A stretch of 64,000 nucleotides of DNA from Aldersonia sp036524855. Its GTDB lineage: Bacteria > Actinomycetota > Actinomycetes > Mycobacteriales > Mycobacteriaceae. The translations under genes were made by a program, and so were the position numbers. Below the pieces are notes generated by a model that saw nothing but the letters and a program-made list of their open reading frames with translations, had not been told where the DNA came from and did no database searches. The DNA lies in contig DATDBL010000119.1 of the NCBI GenBank assembly GCA_036524855.1, forward strand, positions 1 to 64,000, in the 5' to 3' direction. The number at the start of each line of letters is the position of its first letter. Positions within the stretch are counted from its first letter, which is position 1. Below are positions 24,330-34,200 of the stretch, one piece after another.

Positions 24330-26048
24330 GTGAGGTCTGAAGATCTTCGCGAGATCGTGGGCACCGTTCGTCGTGCCGGCGGCGACACGGCGTCGGTGGA
24401 GGTCAAATCGGCTGCAGGTGGTGTGGGCAAGAGCCTCTGGCCGACGATCAGTGCATTCAGCAACACAAAGGGTGGCGTGGTGATCCTTGGACTCGACGAG
24501 TCCGCGGGTTTCGAACCAGTCCCTGGCTTCGACTCGATATCGGTGATGGACCAGGTGGCAGACGCGGCGCGTCCGAGAGGAAGGGGAGAGTCGCCAGGTC
24601 CGCTGACTCCCAACCCCGCGATGACTGTGGATCAGGTGGAACTCCAAGGTGCGATGGTCGTCGTGGCCGAGGTCGACGAGTTGCCTCCCGCTGAGAAGCC
24701 CTGCTTCGTCACGGCGCAGGGAAAGGAACGCGGTACGTACATGCGCGTCGGGGACGGCGATCACCGGCTCGACACGTACTCAGTGTTTCAGCTGTCGATG
24801 CTCACCGTGCCTAGTGATGCCGATCGTGAACCGGTGACGCAAGCGCGAGCAGACGATCTGGATCCGAACCTAGTGAATCGGACAGTTGCGCAGCTCAGGT
24901 TAGGCCGCCCGAGGGCGCTCGCTGGGACGACCAGTGAAACGGAAGTCCTCGAGCGCATTGGTGCAATAGATCGCGCAACCGGTGCGCCCACCGTGGGAGG
25001 CATGCTTGCGTTGGGTCGCTTTCCTCAACAGTTCTTTCCGCAGTTGATGATCAGCTTTGCCGCCTACCCTGCCGGGGACAAATCGGTGGTAGTCGGTGAT
25101 GAGCGGATGGATGATAGGGCGGTTCTGGAAGGTCCGATCCCTGACATGATCGATGATGCGGTGGCCGCGGTGATGCGTAACCTTCGAGTACGGAGAGTCT
25201 CTAAAGGTGCAGGTGCACAGGATGTTCCGGAGATACCAATCGACGCTGTCCGGGAGGCATTGGCTAACGCTTTGACACATCGCGACTACAGCCAGATTGC
25301 TCGTGGTGACCAGGTCCGGGTCGAGTTGTACCCGGATCGCTTGGAGGTCCACAGCCCGGGCGGTCTGTGGGGTGGCCGCGGATTAGAGTCCGTTTTCGAC
25401 GGAGAGTCGCACTCTCGGAATCAACTACTCGCTCGACTCCTCACCGAGATCCCCTTTGCCGATCGTGACGAGAAGGTGTGTGAGAATGCAGGTTCGGGGA
25501 TTCCTCGGATGCTTGGGGAGATGACACGCAACGGGTTGCCGGCGCCGCGATTTCGAAGCTCGCCGTCGGCCTTCGTCGCGGTCCTCGACAGGTTCGGACT
25601 TCTGAACCCCGAGACGCGCGACTGGCTGGACAGCATGGGCGGTCGGCCACGAACTCGTGAGGGCGACAGTGCGCTGGCCCTGATCCATCACCTCGGATCG
25701 GTCACCGCCGAAGAGCTTCGGCGTCAACTCGCGATCGACACAACGGTCGCGCAGTCTGCATTGCGCGGCTTGGAGGATGAAGGGATCGTTCGCGATGATC
25801 GTGGCGTATATCGTCTGGCGATAGCCGGCGTCCGCCGAATGGTGTTTACCGGAAACGAACGTCGAGTGCTCGACGAACTGGCATCAGGCCGAACGATGAC
25901 GGTACACGAATTGGCCGATGCCGTCGGGACCACAGCTAATGCGCTTCGTCCGGTTCTCCGAGCCCTTGTCGATGGACGTGAAATAGTAGCAACCGCTCCC
26001 CCGACAAGCCGGAATCGCGCCTACAGGAGCGTCCGCACGACGCGGTGA
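24330..26048 (+). CDS. AlbA_2/Schlafen-type ATP-binding transcriptional regulator (COG2865-like)
   Basis: A 572-aa protein. Residues about 15-130 form an AlbA_2/Schlafen-like DNA-binding or nuclease-like domain ('VEVKSAAGGVGKSLWPTISAFSNTKGGVVILGL'). Residues about 290-400 resemble a GHKL-type ATP-binding module of the COG2865 family ('PIDAVREALANALTHRDYS', 'VRVELYPDRLEVHSPGGL'). Two winged-helix regions follow (about 445-490 and 510-565). Such proteins are often found in accessory and defence islands and are poorly characterised. GTG 24330 has GAGGGG upstream; a GTG at 24291 lies inside the operators. The three phased repeats just upstream suggest it represses itself. Confidence 0.8.
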   Translation: MRSEDLREIVGTVRRAGGDTASVEVKSAAGGVGKSLWPTISAFSNTKGGVVILGLDESAGFEPVPGFDSISVMDQVADAARPRGRGESPGPLTPNPAMTVDQVELQGAMVVVAEVDELPPAEKPCFVTAQGKERGTYMRVGDGDHRLDTYSVFQLSMLTVPSDADREPVTQARADDLDPNLVNRTVAQLRLGRPRALAGTTSETEVLERIGAIDRATGAPTVGGMLALGRFPQQFFPQLMISFAAYPAGDKSVVVGDERMDDRAVLEGPIPDMIDDAVAAVMRNLRVRRVSKGAGAQDVPEIPIDAVREALANALTHRDYSQIARGDQVRVELYPDRLEVHSPGGLWGGRGLESVFDGESHSRNQLLARLLTEIPFADRDEKVCENAGSGIPRMLGEMTRNGLPAPRFRSSPSAFVAVLDRFGLLNPETRDWLDSMGGRPRTREGDSALALIHHLGSVTAEELRRQLAIDTTVAQSALRGLEDEGIVRDDRGVYRLAIAGVRRMVFTGNERRVLDELASGRTMTVHELADAVGTTANALRPVLRALVDGREIVATAPPTSRNRAYRSVRTTR

Positions 26049-26049
26049 G

Positions 26050-26399
26050 CGGTCACCGCCGGAAGGAGCAAGGCTGCTGGCCGGCGACCGTCGCGCGACT
26101 GCGAGCACCACTGGCCGGGCCCGCGCGTTCGGGCCCAACGAACTGGTTTGGACGGAATCCGGATTGTCCGCACTTGTGGCAGTGGGCTTAGCAGTGGAGC
26201 GACTCGATGCCGTTGCTGTACTCAGCGGCCATGTGCAGCAAACCGTCATCCCCGGTAGCGGCCGCGCGACCGAGCGGCAATTGAATGCGGCAGTGTCCGG
26301 CATCCTCGCAAAGCGCGGCGAACGCTATCCGGAGGCACGCGCAGCGCTCGCCGACTTGGCCGCCCGCTCCGAGCAGGACCGTGGGTTGGAGTTCGGGAG
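26050..26399 (+). other. Unrecognised open fragment
   Basis: A frame open from 26050 has protein-like composition from about 26120 ('RAFGPNELVWTESGLSALVA', 'HVQQTVIPGSGRATERQLNA', 'GILAKRGERYPEARAALADL') but no convincing start, and at about 26400 it runs into the aconitase remnant in another frame. It is probably the truncated C-terminal end of an unidentified gene. Confidence 0.3.
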
Positions 26400-26746
26400 G
26401 CCGGCGACAACTACGGTCAGGGGTCCTCACGCGAGCATGCCGCAATCACCGCGCGCTATCTCGGCCTACATGCGGTGATCGCCAAGTCGTTCGCGCGGAT
26501 CCATTGGCAGAACCTCGCCAACTTCGGGGTGCCCGCGCTCGAGTTCGAGGACCCGCCGACTACGACCGGATCGACGAGAACGACACCCTGGTGTTGGAGG
26601 GTCTGCGCGAGCTGCTGTCCGGCGGCGCCGAGGCCGAGGTCCGCAAACGCCACCAAGGACGAGAAGTATGCGGCACCGGCCGTCCGAGTTGCACGTGGAA
26701 GCGGTGCCGCGGGCGGACGCATTCCGCTGCTGACCCGTCGCGCCTG
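26400..26746 (+). pseudogene. Aconitase C-terminal remnant
   Basis: 'GDNYGQGSSREHAAITARYL' followed by 'AVIAKSFARIHWQNLANFGV' (26403-26550) is unmistakably the swivel-domain end of a bacterial aconitase. The match then shifts frame ('PADYDRIDENDTLVLEGLRE', about 26556-26640) and shifts again ('NATKDEKYAA', about 26645-26680) before dissolving. Everything upstream of the swivel domain, including the Fe-S and most active-site residues, is absent. A dead fragment, probably left by recombination at the edge of the accessory island. Confidence 0.65.
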
Positions 26747-27547
26747 AGCTTCTGAGCTTGGCCTGAGCTGAGCCGGTATTTGTGCGCGTTTACGCAGGTA
26801 GATCGCCTGCGTGGGCGTCAGCAGGTCGAGGAGTTCTTCGTGCGGGGCCTTGGGAAATCGCGCCCAACATGCCATGTCGTCAAATTGTGCGACCTGCCGA
26901 CTGAGTACCCCGACGACCCAGACGTCGCGTTTCCGAGCGGGTGAGGGGCTTGGATTGGGCTTGGATCGGTCATTCGAGTAGCGCGCTACTCTATTCTCCG
27001 CCGGCATGAGAGTCGATAATCGTTTCGTCCGACAACGCCGCCAGCCTAGCGCGGGCCTTTTTGACACATCGGAGGAACCAACATATGTGTGGGCACGTGG
27101 ATGTCAGAAGTCCGGTGCGCTGGCTGGTAGTCCGCCAAGTGCCACGACCCGTTCCATCGGAGGACATTCAAGCCCTCGTACGGCACGAGCAAGTCGTTCT
27201 ACACTGTAAGGATCCCCCAACCTGACTAAGTCACTCAGATTGTCCGACACCAGAGTTCTCGCGGCCTCTGTGCCGTTCGACATCGCTGCAGAACCGACCA
27301 CTTCGCCAAGCCCGCCCGACTGCAGTTGCCATGTCCGGCAGAGGCGAGGAGGGGCCAGGAATTGTTCCTGCAACAAGAACGCAAACCATGGAGAAACGCC
27401 AAACGCAGGAAGCGTTCACTGATAGCGGTGAAGTGCGAAGAGGGATCGATCGGCACAGACGGATCTGCCCACAAAAACAAGCTTGAATCAGCTGGTGTGT
27501 GTGCTTACACTCAACTGGCGGCGGCGTCCAAGGGGAGGGATTCCACT
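26747..27547. other. Poorly coding stretch ahead of the CHAT/FlhA-like operon
   Basis: About 800 nt with several short open frames on both strands, none recognisable and none with family-like composition. It contains one perfect 16-bp palindrome (listed separately), reads as scrambled remnants, and its last part must hold the promoter of the operon beginning near 27548. Confidence 0.4.
26976..26991. promoter_or_regulatory. Perfect 16-bp palindrome
   Basis: GAGTAGCGCGCTACTC, perfectly palindromic and immediately followed by CTATTCT and an ATG at 27006 that opens only a 67-codon frame of unknown nature. It has the look of a TetR-type operator whose gene has been lost. No regulator is next to it. 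Confidence 0.35.
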
Positions 27548-27616
27548 TTGGACGTTCTTCGTCAATGCGCATTGAATATAGCTGTGACTGCTGCAACTGC
27601 TGCGCGTGGGGATTGA
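27548..27616 (+). CDS. Possible 22-aa leader peptide
   Basis: A TTG start at 27548 is preceded by a strong ribosome site (GGGGAGGGA, about 27532-27540) and encodes 22 residues (beginning 'MDVLRQCALNIAVTAATA') to TGA 27614-27616, 3 nt before the ATG of the metallo-beta-lactamase-fold gene. The good ribosome site and tight spacing suggest translational coupling or a leader peptide; no homologue is recognised. Confidence 0.25.
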   Translation: MDVLRQCALNIAVTAATAARGD

Positions 27617-27619
27617 CGA

Positions 27620-28741
27620 ATGGACGAGAACTTCGGCCCGCTGGAACTTGACTTGCTTCCCGCAAGGCACGGCGACTCTCTTCTGCTGACTTGGGGACCA
27701 CCCACAGACCGCCATCGCCTGTTGATAGACGGTGGTCCAGCCGGCGCCTACCCGCAAGTCGCTGCACGCCTCCGGGAAGTCGCAACTCAGGGGTCCCTCG
27801 ACCTGCTGGTGCTCACTCACATCGACGCAGACCACATCGAGGGAACGCTGCTATTGACCAATGACGCCGACCTCGACATCGGTATCGGGGAATGCTGGTT
27901 CAACGGCCCCGCACAGGTCGCACCCACGCTGGGCGGCAAGCAGGGAGAGATGCTGGCCGCGCTGATCGGCGCGCGAGGCATCCCATTCAACGCCGCGTTC
28001 GACAAGGCGGCGGTGTGCGCTCCGGATACCGGGCCACTTCCGGTGCGCCGCCTGCCGGGCGGCCTCACCCTCACGGTGCTCGGACCCGACCGGGAAGCGC
28101 TGGCGAAGCTTAGGCAGGCGTGGCTCCCGACAATGCGCGACGAAGGGCTCGCATTCACGTCGGAGGAACAGGCGCTCGATGCACTCCGGGCGAGGACCGG
28201 GCTCAACCCAGCCGTCACGTTCCTAGGTGAGACGAAACGCCCGGGCATTTCCGACCTGCTCCAGACACCGAGTCCGAAGGACACGAAGGCACCGAACCGG
28301 AGCAGCATCGTGCTCCTCGCGGAGTACGCCGGGCACACGATCCTGCTGCCCGGCGACGCCACCCCCGCGGCATTGACGACCGGCGTGCGCCGCCTCCTGG
28401 CTGAGCGTGGCGCGGAGCGCTTAGAGCTGACCGCGTTCAAACTCCCCCATCACGGAAGCACCCGTAACATCACGAACGAGCTGCTGGAGCTGCTCCCGGC
28501 CGACCACTACCTGTTCTCCAGCGACGGTGGGAAGTACGGCCACCCTGACGACGCCGGCGTCGCCAAGTGCCTGGCCTACGGCAAGCGCGGCTCGGCCCTG
28601 TTGTTCAACTACCGGAACCAGCGCACCCTGCGGTGGCAAGACCAGGATGCGCTCGGGCCGCGCGAGAACAGTGCGCTCTACCCAGCCGCGGGGGCCGAGG
28701 GCGTCAAACTGTCCATGGCCCCCCGTGAGCGAGTGGACTGA
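27620..28741 (+). CDS. Metallo-beta-lactamase-fold hydrolase (ComEC-like MBL domain)
   Basis: A 373-aa soluble protein. The N-terminus 'LELDLLPARHGDSLLLTW' and 'HRLLIDGGPAG' are the opening strands of the MBL fold; the metal motif is 'LTHIDADHIEG' (His67, Asp69, Asp71, His72), then 'LLPGDAT' (Asp246) and 'KLPHHGS' (His277, His278). This is the variant seen in the ComEC C-terminal domain and in MBL proteins of bacterial conflict systems, so it may be a nuclease, phosphodiesterase or other hydrolase. There is no signal peptide. First of six closely packed genes; 2 nt separate it from the CHAT gene. Confidence 0.86.
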   Translation: MDENFGPLELDLLPARHGDSLLLTWGPPTDRHRLLIDGGPAGAYPQVAARLREVATQGSLDLLVLTHIDADHIEGTLLLTNDADLDIGIGECWFNGPAQVAPTLGGKQGEMLAALIGARGIPFNAAFDKAAVCAPDTGPLPVRRLPGGLTLTVLGPDREALAKLRQAWLPTMRDEGLAFTSEEQALDALRARTGLNPAVTFLGETKRPGISDLLQTPSPKDTKAPNRSSIVLLAEYAGHTILLPGDATPAALTTGVRRLLAERGAERLELTAFKLPHHGSTRNITNELLELLPADHYLFSSDGGKYGHPDDAGVAKCLAYGKRGSALLFNYRNQRTLRWQDQDALGPRENSALYPAAGAEGVKLSMAPRERVD

Positions 28742-28743
28742 CC

Positions 28744-29853
28744 ATGGGGCCGCTATCGATCTCCCTGGTCGTCTCGCCGGACGGAACCGTCTCGGCGCGG
28801 TCCTGGCGGAAACGCACCGGGACGAGCAGCCAGCAACGGGTCGACCTCACCGGACTCGACGGCCGGGTGCTTCGACTGTTCGAGCGGTGGTTGATGGAGC
28901 CCCGGGTCTGGGACCGGGAAGACATTCGGATCTTCGGCCAGCTCCTACACCGTCAGCTGTTCCCGGGTGAGGTTTGGGCCTGGATCGAGAAGCAGATCCA
29001 CGATCGCGGGGATAGTGTCGTCCGGCTCCAGTTGGCATTTCCCGCCGACGCGGCGTCCTCCCGGCTCGCCGCCTTGCCGTGGGAGTACTTGTGCACGCCC
29101 GACCGGGATGGCAACGAGGGGCGGTTCCTTGTTCTCACGCCCGGTCTATTGCTGTCCCGCTCGGTGCCGCCCGGGACGCCGCCACGCGCGATCATCGACA
29201 TCGAGCAGGTGCGGATCCTCCCCGTCGTGGGCGATGCTCACAGCGACTGGCTCGGCCCGGTCGATTATCAAGAGGCGCTCGACTCGATCGCGGCGTCAGG
29301 CGCGCGAGCCGACTTCACCGTCCTCGACGCCGCGGTCGAGGTCACCAAGGACGAACTCGGCGAGAGAGTGGCTGCTCAGCACCCGCACGTAGTCCACTAC
29401 ATCGGTCATGGCCGATTCACCCCGGACACGGGTAGGGGCGCTCTTGCGCTGCGAGCCGAGGGTGGCGGCACCGCGTGGGTCGACGAGGACGGGCTCGCCG
29501 ACAAACTCTGCACGGACCAGTGGGCACCGACCATCATCATTCTTCATGCCTGCGAAGGTGGCCGCAACGACTACGAATACCGACATGCGGGGCTGGCGCC
29601 AGCACTGGTCCGGCAGGGCGTCCAATGTGTAGTGGCGATGCAATACCCGGTCACGAACGAGACGGCCATCCAATTCAGCACGGCGCTGTACGACGCTCTG
29701 GCGGATCTTCAATACCTCGACGAGGCCGTGCACACCGCCCGGCGCAAGGTCTGGACTGCGACCGACGATGCCCGGTTGCTCGGCGTGCCGATGATCTATC
29801 AGCGAAATGCCGCACCGCTTCTCGGAGGACGGGCAAGGGAGCCGAGGGGCTGA
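28744..29853 (+). CDS. CHAT-domain (caspase-like) peptidase, catalytic dyad intact
   Basis: A 369-aa cytoplasmic protein. Residues about 90-150 carry the CHAT family segment 'LAALPWEYL' and residues about 150-340 the protease core. The catalytic histidine is His222 in 'VVHYIGHGRF' and the cysteine is Cys270 in 'IIILHACEGG', the His-Cys dyad of clan CD peptidases (caspase/separase relatives). CHAT proteases are effectors in several prokaryotic immune or programmed-death systems. The N-terminal about 90 residues are not recognised. The stop overlaps the start of the next gene by one base (TGATG). Confidence 0.9.
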   Translation: MGPLSISLVVSPDGTVSARSWRKRTGTSSQQRVDLTGLDGRVLRLFERWLMEPRVWDREDIRIFGQLLHRQLFPGEVWAWIEKQIHDRGDSVVRLQLAFPADAASSRLAALPWEYLCTPDRDGNEGRFLVLTPGLLLSRSVPPGTPPRAIIDIEQVRILPVVGDAHSDWLGPVDYQEALDSIAASGARADFTVLDAAVEVTKDELGERVAAQHPHVVHYIGHGRFTPDTGRGALALRAEGGGTAWVDEDGLADKLCTDQWAPTIIILHACEGGRNDYEYRHAGLAPALVRQGVQCVVAMQYPVTNETAIQFSTALYDALADLQYLDEAVHTARRKVWTATDDARLLGVPMIYQRNAAPLLGGRAREPRG

Positions 29854-31238
29854 TGAAATCCTACGAATTCACCATCCTTATCGACGAGCGCCACGTGACC
29901 GGCCAGTACGGCGTCAGCGGAGAAGAATTCGTGCCGGCCGGCAGCGCCGAGCTGGTCCTGGATCCGCTCGCCCTCAAGACTGTGGGGCTCATGAATCGGT
30001 GGCTGAGTTTCTGGGACCTCATCGAGGGCTCCAAAATACGCCTGAAGGAGAATCTCCTACATCCTGACACGCTCGAGGTGCTCGGAACGCACCTGTGGGG
30101 GCTGATCCTCGCGAACAACGTTGGGCAGGAGCTTAGGGCGAAGATCCCCGGCGAGGGGCAGCAACCGTTGAGACTGTCGATCGAGTTCGCCGACCGAGCG
30201 GACGCGACTTTGAAGGGTCTCCCCTGGGAGTTTCTCTATGAGCCGCAAGGTGAGTGGTACCTCGCGGCCAAGACCGAGTTGCTGCTGACCCGCTTCGTGA
30301 CGACGACCGATGAGCCGACGACCGTGGCGCAGGCAACTGAGAACGAAAAGCTGCGAGCCCTGCTGATCGCGGCTCTGCCCAACGCTGATCACTTTGCCAT
30401 CCACCGCGAGGCGCTACGGAAGCTCAGGACTGCGCTGAACGACTTGCAGAACCTTAACGTCCCGGAGCCGATCGAGGCCTGGGATGCGGCGGCCATCCGC
30501 TCAGAGCTGAAGAAATTCCAATATCACATCGTCCACGTGGTCGGGATCTGTAGGGGGACACCCGGCAATCCGAAGATCTACCTCGGCGGTAGTGGTGACG
30601 GGTTCGAAGACCCAGGAACGTTCATCAATACACTCACAGCAAACGCGATGCGCCCCCGCCTGGTCATCCTGCAACTGTGTGACTTCGTCGACGGCGACGC
30701 CACCGAGAACTTCGAGCGGATGGCACCCGCTCTGATCAAAAGCCGCGTGCCCGCGGTGTTGGCCCTCCAGTACGCCGCGAGGGCCGACCAGGCCGAGAAC
30801 ATCGGCCTCGGCACGACGTTCTACAAGTCCCTCGTCGACGGTGAGCACATCGGTGCCGCCGTGCAGGCGAGTCGGAAACGTCTCCTCGACGCCCACCCCG
30901 ACCGCCGGTTCGGCACCCCTGTGCTCTACCTAAAGGAGGACGTCGCTCTCCGTCGTCCCCTGACCCAGACCGCGATCGCCCACTCGACCGCGCAGTCCGG
31001 GCAATCCGAGGACGCGATCCTCAGGGGCCTGATCGGGGTAGTGCAAAGTGCCACGGGTCTCGACCGCTCGGAGCAAACCAGCATCCTCATGTGGGTCTCG
31101 ACACTCGATCGTCACGCCGGATTCGAGGAGGTGACGATCGCCGTGAAGGCGAAGCTGCGGGACCACCTCGACGAGCCCTCCTTGGACACGTACGCCCAGA
31201 TGCTCGTCAAACTCGGAGAGCTGCAGAAGGAGAGCTGA
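29853..31238 (+). CDS. CHAT-like protein lacking the catalytic histidine (pseudopeptidase)
   Basis: A 461-aa paralogue of the preceding CHAT protein. It keeps the family segment 'LKGLPWEFLYEP' (120-131) and the cysteine position (Cys276 in 'VILQLCDF'), but where active CHAT proteins have GHG it reads 'VHVVGICRG' (Gly231-Ile232-Cys233), so the catalytic His is missing. The C-terminal about 75 residues form a separate helical segment ('EDAILRGLIGVVQSATGLDR' onward) that might mediate partner docking. It is likely a regulatory or substrate-presenting partner of the active peptidase. The next gene starts 2 nt after its stop. Confidence 0.86.
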   Translation: MKSYEFTILIDERHVTGQYGVSGEEFVPAGSAELVLDPLALKTVGLMNRWLSFWDLIEGSKIRLKENLLHPDTLEVLGTHLWGLILANNVGQELRAKIPGEGQQPLRLSIEFADRADATLKGLPWEFLYEPQGEWYLAAKTELLLTRFVTTTDEPTTVAQATENEKLRALLIAALPNADHFAIHREALRKLRTALNDLQNLNVPEPIEAWDAAAIRSELKKFQYHIVHVVGICRGTPGNPKIYLGGSGDGFEDPGTFINTLTANAMRPRLVILQLCDFVDGDATENFERMAPALIKSRVPAVLALQYAARADQAENIGLGTTFYKSLVDGEHIGAAVQASRKRLLDAHPDRRFGTPVLYLKEDVALRRPLTQTAIAHSTAQSGQSEDAILRGLIGVVQSATGLDRSEQTSILMWVSTLDRHAGFEEVTIAVKAKLRDHLDEPSLDTYAQMLVKLGELQKES

Positions 31239-31240
31239 CG

Positions 31241-34200
31241 ATGTCCCACCCCGCACGACCTGATACTGAGGATCCCGACCAGGATGACCTGAACGTCGCC
31301 ACCCGCAAAATCGTGGATCAGGCGATCGAGGAGCTCCGGGATGAGGCGAACCTTTCCACGGTGACCAAGGCGCTCACCCAGACCGTGTTGCGGGGGCTGA
31401 AGCGCCGAGGCGACTACGACGACATAGTCGGTGACCTCGACCGGATCAGATCCGACCTCGGTCGCACCAATGCAATTCTCAGTCGTTGTGCAGAAGCAGT
31501 CCGGCGGGAAGAAGAACGAGTGGCGCTCAAGAGCCCGGGCTCCACCGTCTGGTGGAAAATACGCAGGCGCGCTGTGATACGGGCGGTGAAGAAGGGCCGC
31601 CCCGATGAAGCACTGCGTCGGTGGACCACCGTTTGGGTCGAGGGACTGGCGATGGGCGACTGGGGCCATTGCCGGGAGGTGCTCTCACTTCCCGGACTCC
31701 CCTCGGACATCGAGCAGATCCGTAAGTGGATGCACGCGGTCACCGATGCGTTGGCGAACGGCCGGTACGCGGCGGCGCTCGACGCGCTCGACGGCCTGCT
31801 GGACCCAGGCATACCGACCGGGAACCAGCTCGAGATCGGCGCGGCGGTCCCGCTCGGCGTCCTGCGCGTGCGCATACTGTCCCGCGAGCTCTCCGACCGC
31901 GATGTGATCCGGGAGGCCGCCGAGGCTACCGTCGTCCGGGCAGGTGATAGCGCCTGGCAAGCACTGGCACTCGCGGCACTGGCCGAGACCCAACTCGCCG
32001 CCAACGACATCGACGCGACGCAACGGACCCTCGAGCGGGCCGGACAGATCGACGGGGCCGTCATCGATGTCCTCATCATCTCCGGGCTCCTCCGTGAGCA
32101 GGAGGGTCTGTGGTCGTCTGCCGATCAGTCTTACGACGACGCGGTCAGGATCGACAGGGCTGGCGCTGTCCAGCCGGTGCTGCTTCGCCCGGTGCCCGCC
32201 CGGCTCCTCGTGCGTGCGGCGGTGTCCCCCGGCTTACCCGTCACCGACGCAGTGGATCTGCTCGAGCAAGCGTCGGCGCAGGACACGTCCGACGGCGACA
32301 GTTGGAAGCGGGAGGTCCAGCTGGCCCTGGCCGAAAAGCTGGTGCAACTGGCACAGGACGACGACGGTTGCGGACGCGTCAGCGCGGCGCTGGACCACCG
32401 GCTCGCTGCAGCAAAGCTGTTCGTCGAGGCCGGTCAGAGATTTTCGTGGTCCGGGCTCACGGTCCGGGCTGTCGAGCTGTTCGACCGTGCTTGTCAGTTG
32501 GCCCCGGACGTGGCCGAGTTCCGCTGGGAACACTCCGAGGGGCTACGGCTCGACGCGTTACACGTCGACGGCACGGTGGACCTTCGCGCGCTGGAGACGG
32601 CCCGCGAGCAGGTCGAATACGGCCTTTCGTTGCGCCAGCCCCGCGACGGCGAAAGCTGGGTCCTGGTCACCCAGGCGCTGATCGAGGAAGAACTCCCTGA
32701 CCCCCACCACGACCCAGACCTGCTCGTAGAACGGGCTCTGCTCAGAGCCCCGTCGTACGCGACGGGATACGGGTTCCTCGCCGGGATCCTGCGGCGACAG
32801 GGCTTCGTGCAGGAAGCAGTCGAGGCGTCCGGGGACGGTCGGAAGACCGCCGAAGCCTCCAACCCCATCCTGTTCGACGAGCATCTGAGCCTCATGCTCG
32901 ACCTCGGTCGATACGACGAGGCGCTCAAGCTGGTCGAGTACCAGTCCCTCTGGCAGCCTGACCTCAAGGTCGCCTGGTACCGGGCGAAAGTGTCGTTGCA
33001 CCAGCTACGCCCGGACGATGCCCTGGCCGCGTTGTCGGGCCAGGACCTGACGGACCCCATGCGCCTGCTTAGGGGCTTCTGCCTCTTCGCCGCAGGCGAC
33101 GTCGAGGGTTCCCGCGACGAGTACCGGTCGCTGTGGAACGACACCCGGTCCGGTCCCACTGGAGACATCGCCGGGTGGGCTGCGTTCCAGGCCGGACTAC
33201 TCGACGAGGCGATCGTGATTTACCGCGGCCTACGAGCACGGGCGCCGGCTAGGACGGCCTTCACCCGTGACCTCGGACTGATGAAGCTAGTACGGGGCGA
33301 CGTCGCCGAGGGCGCCTCGCTGCTGAAGGAGGGGATCTCCGCCTGTCCCTTTCCCGCGGAGCTGAGACTCCTCGCCGCGGTCGAGTTCGACTTCGTCCGC
33401 CGCGCGACGGCCGACGAGCGTCATGGCGTCGAGGTCGCGGCCATTCTGGCGGACCTCGGTCCGATTATCAATCGACGCTGCGACGATTTGCTGGGCGCAC
33501 GTCGCCGCGTCGGATCCGTACCGGCGCTGCTCAGCACGGCCCGCCTCGCGATGCACGCCGGCCGCCCGATGGACGCACTGGCCGTCTACGCGAACCTCAT
33601 CGGACGTGATGACGTCCCGGAGGCCGTCGCGGCCGCTGCGGCTGCGGCCAGGTCGGCACGTGACCTGGCCGACCTGCTCTTCACCGCGGATCATCACGAC
33701 AAGGCCCGGAGCCAGTGGTCTGCCGCGGAACATGCGATCGTCCGGATCTCCGCCGACGTCGACCCAGACCTCCTGTGGTCGCTGGTGTGCCGGAGGATGC
33801 TGGCGGACCTGGTCGACGGATCCCAGGACGACATCGCCGAGTGGCTCAACGAGGTCCAGCTCGACCCGGACCGGGAATCCGCGTTGACTGAGGCGGCAGG
33901 GGCGCTGGCGCACGACCCGACAACCTTGTGGTCGCTACGCGACGGCCTGCTCGAGCTCTACTGCCGTCCCGACGTCAGCGCGGACGGGCGTCGGCTCGCG
34001 CTCGCAGTCGTGGACCGGCTCCCGCTCACCAAGGTCTACAGTCTTGATGCCGCCGCTGCCGCGGACGCCCTGTTGTCGAGATTCCTTCTGGTCAACCCGC
34101 TGGAGCTGCGGTTCGGGACGGCCGTGGACGAGCTGTGCGACTCTCCTTGGCTGACGCAGGCGACCAAAGATCTGCAAACCCGCATCGAGGCGGAGATGGG

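Noticed and set aside
27006..27209. 67-codon frame after the 16-bp palindrome
   Set aside because: No ribosome site, no family resemblance; lies in scrambled DNA.
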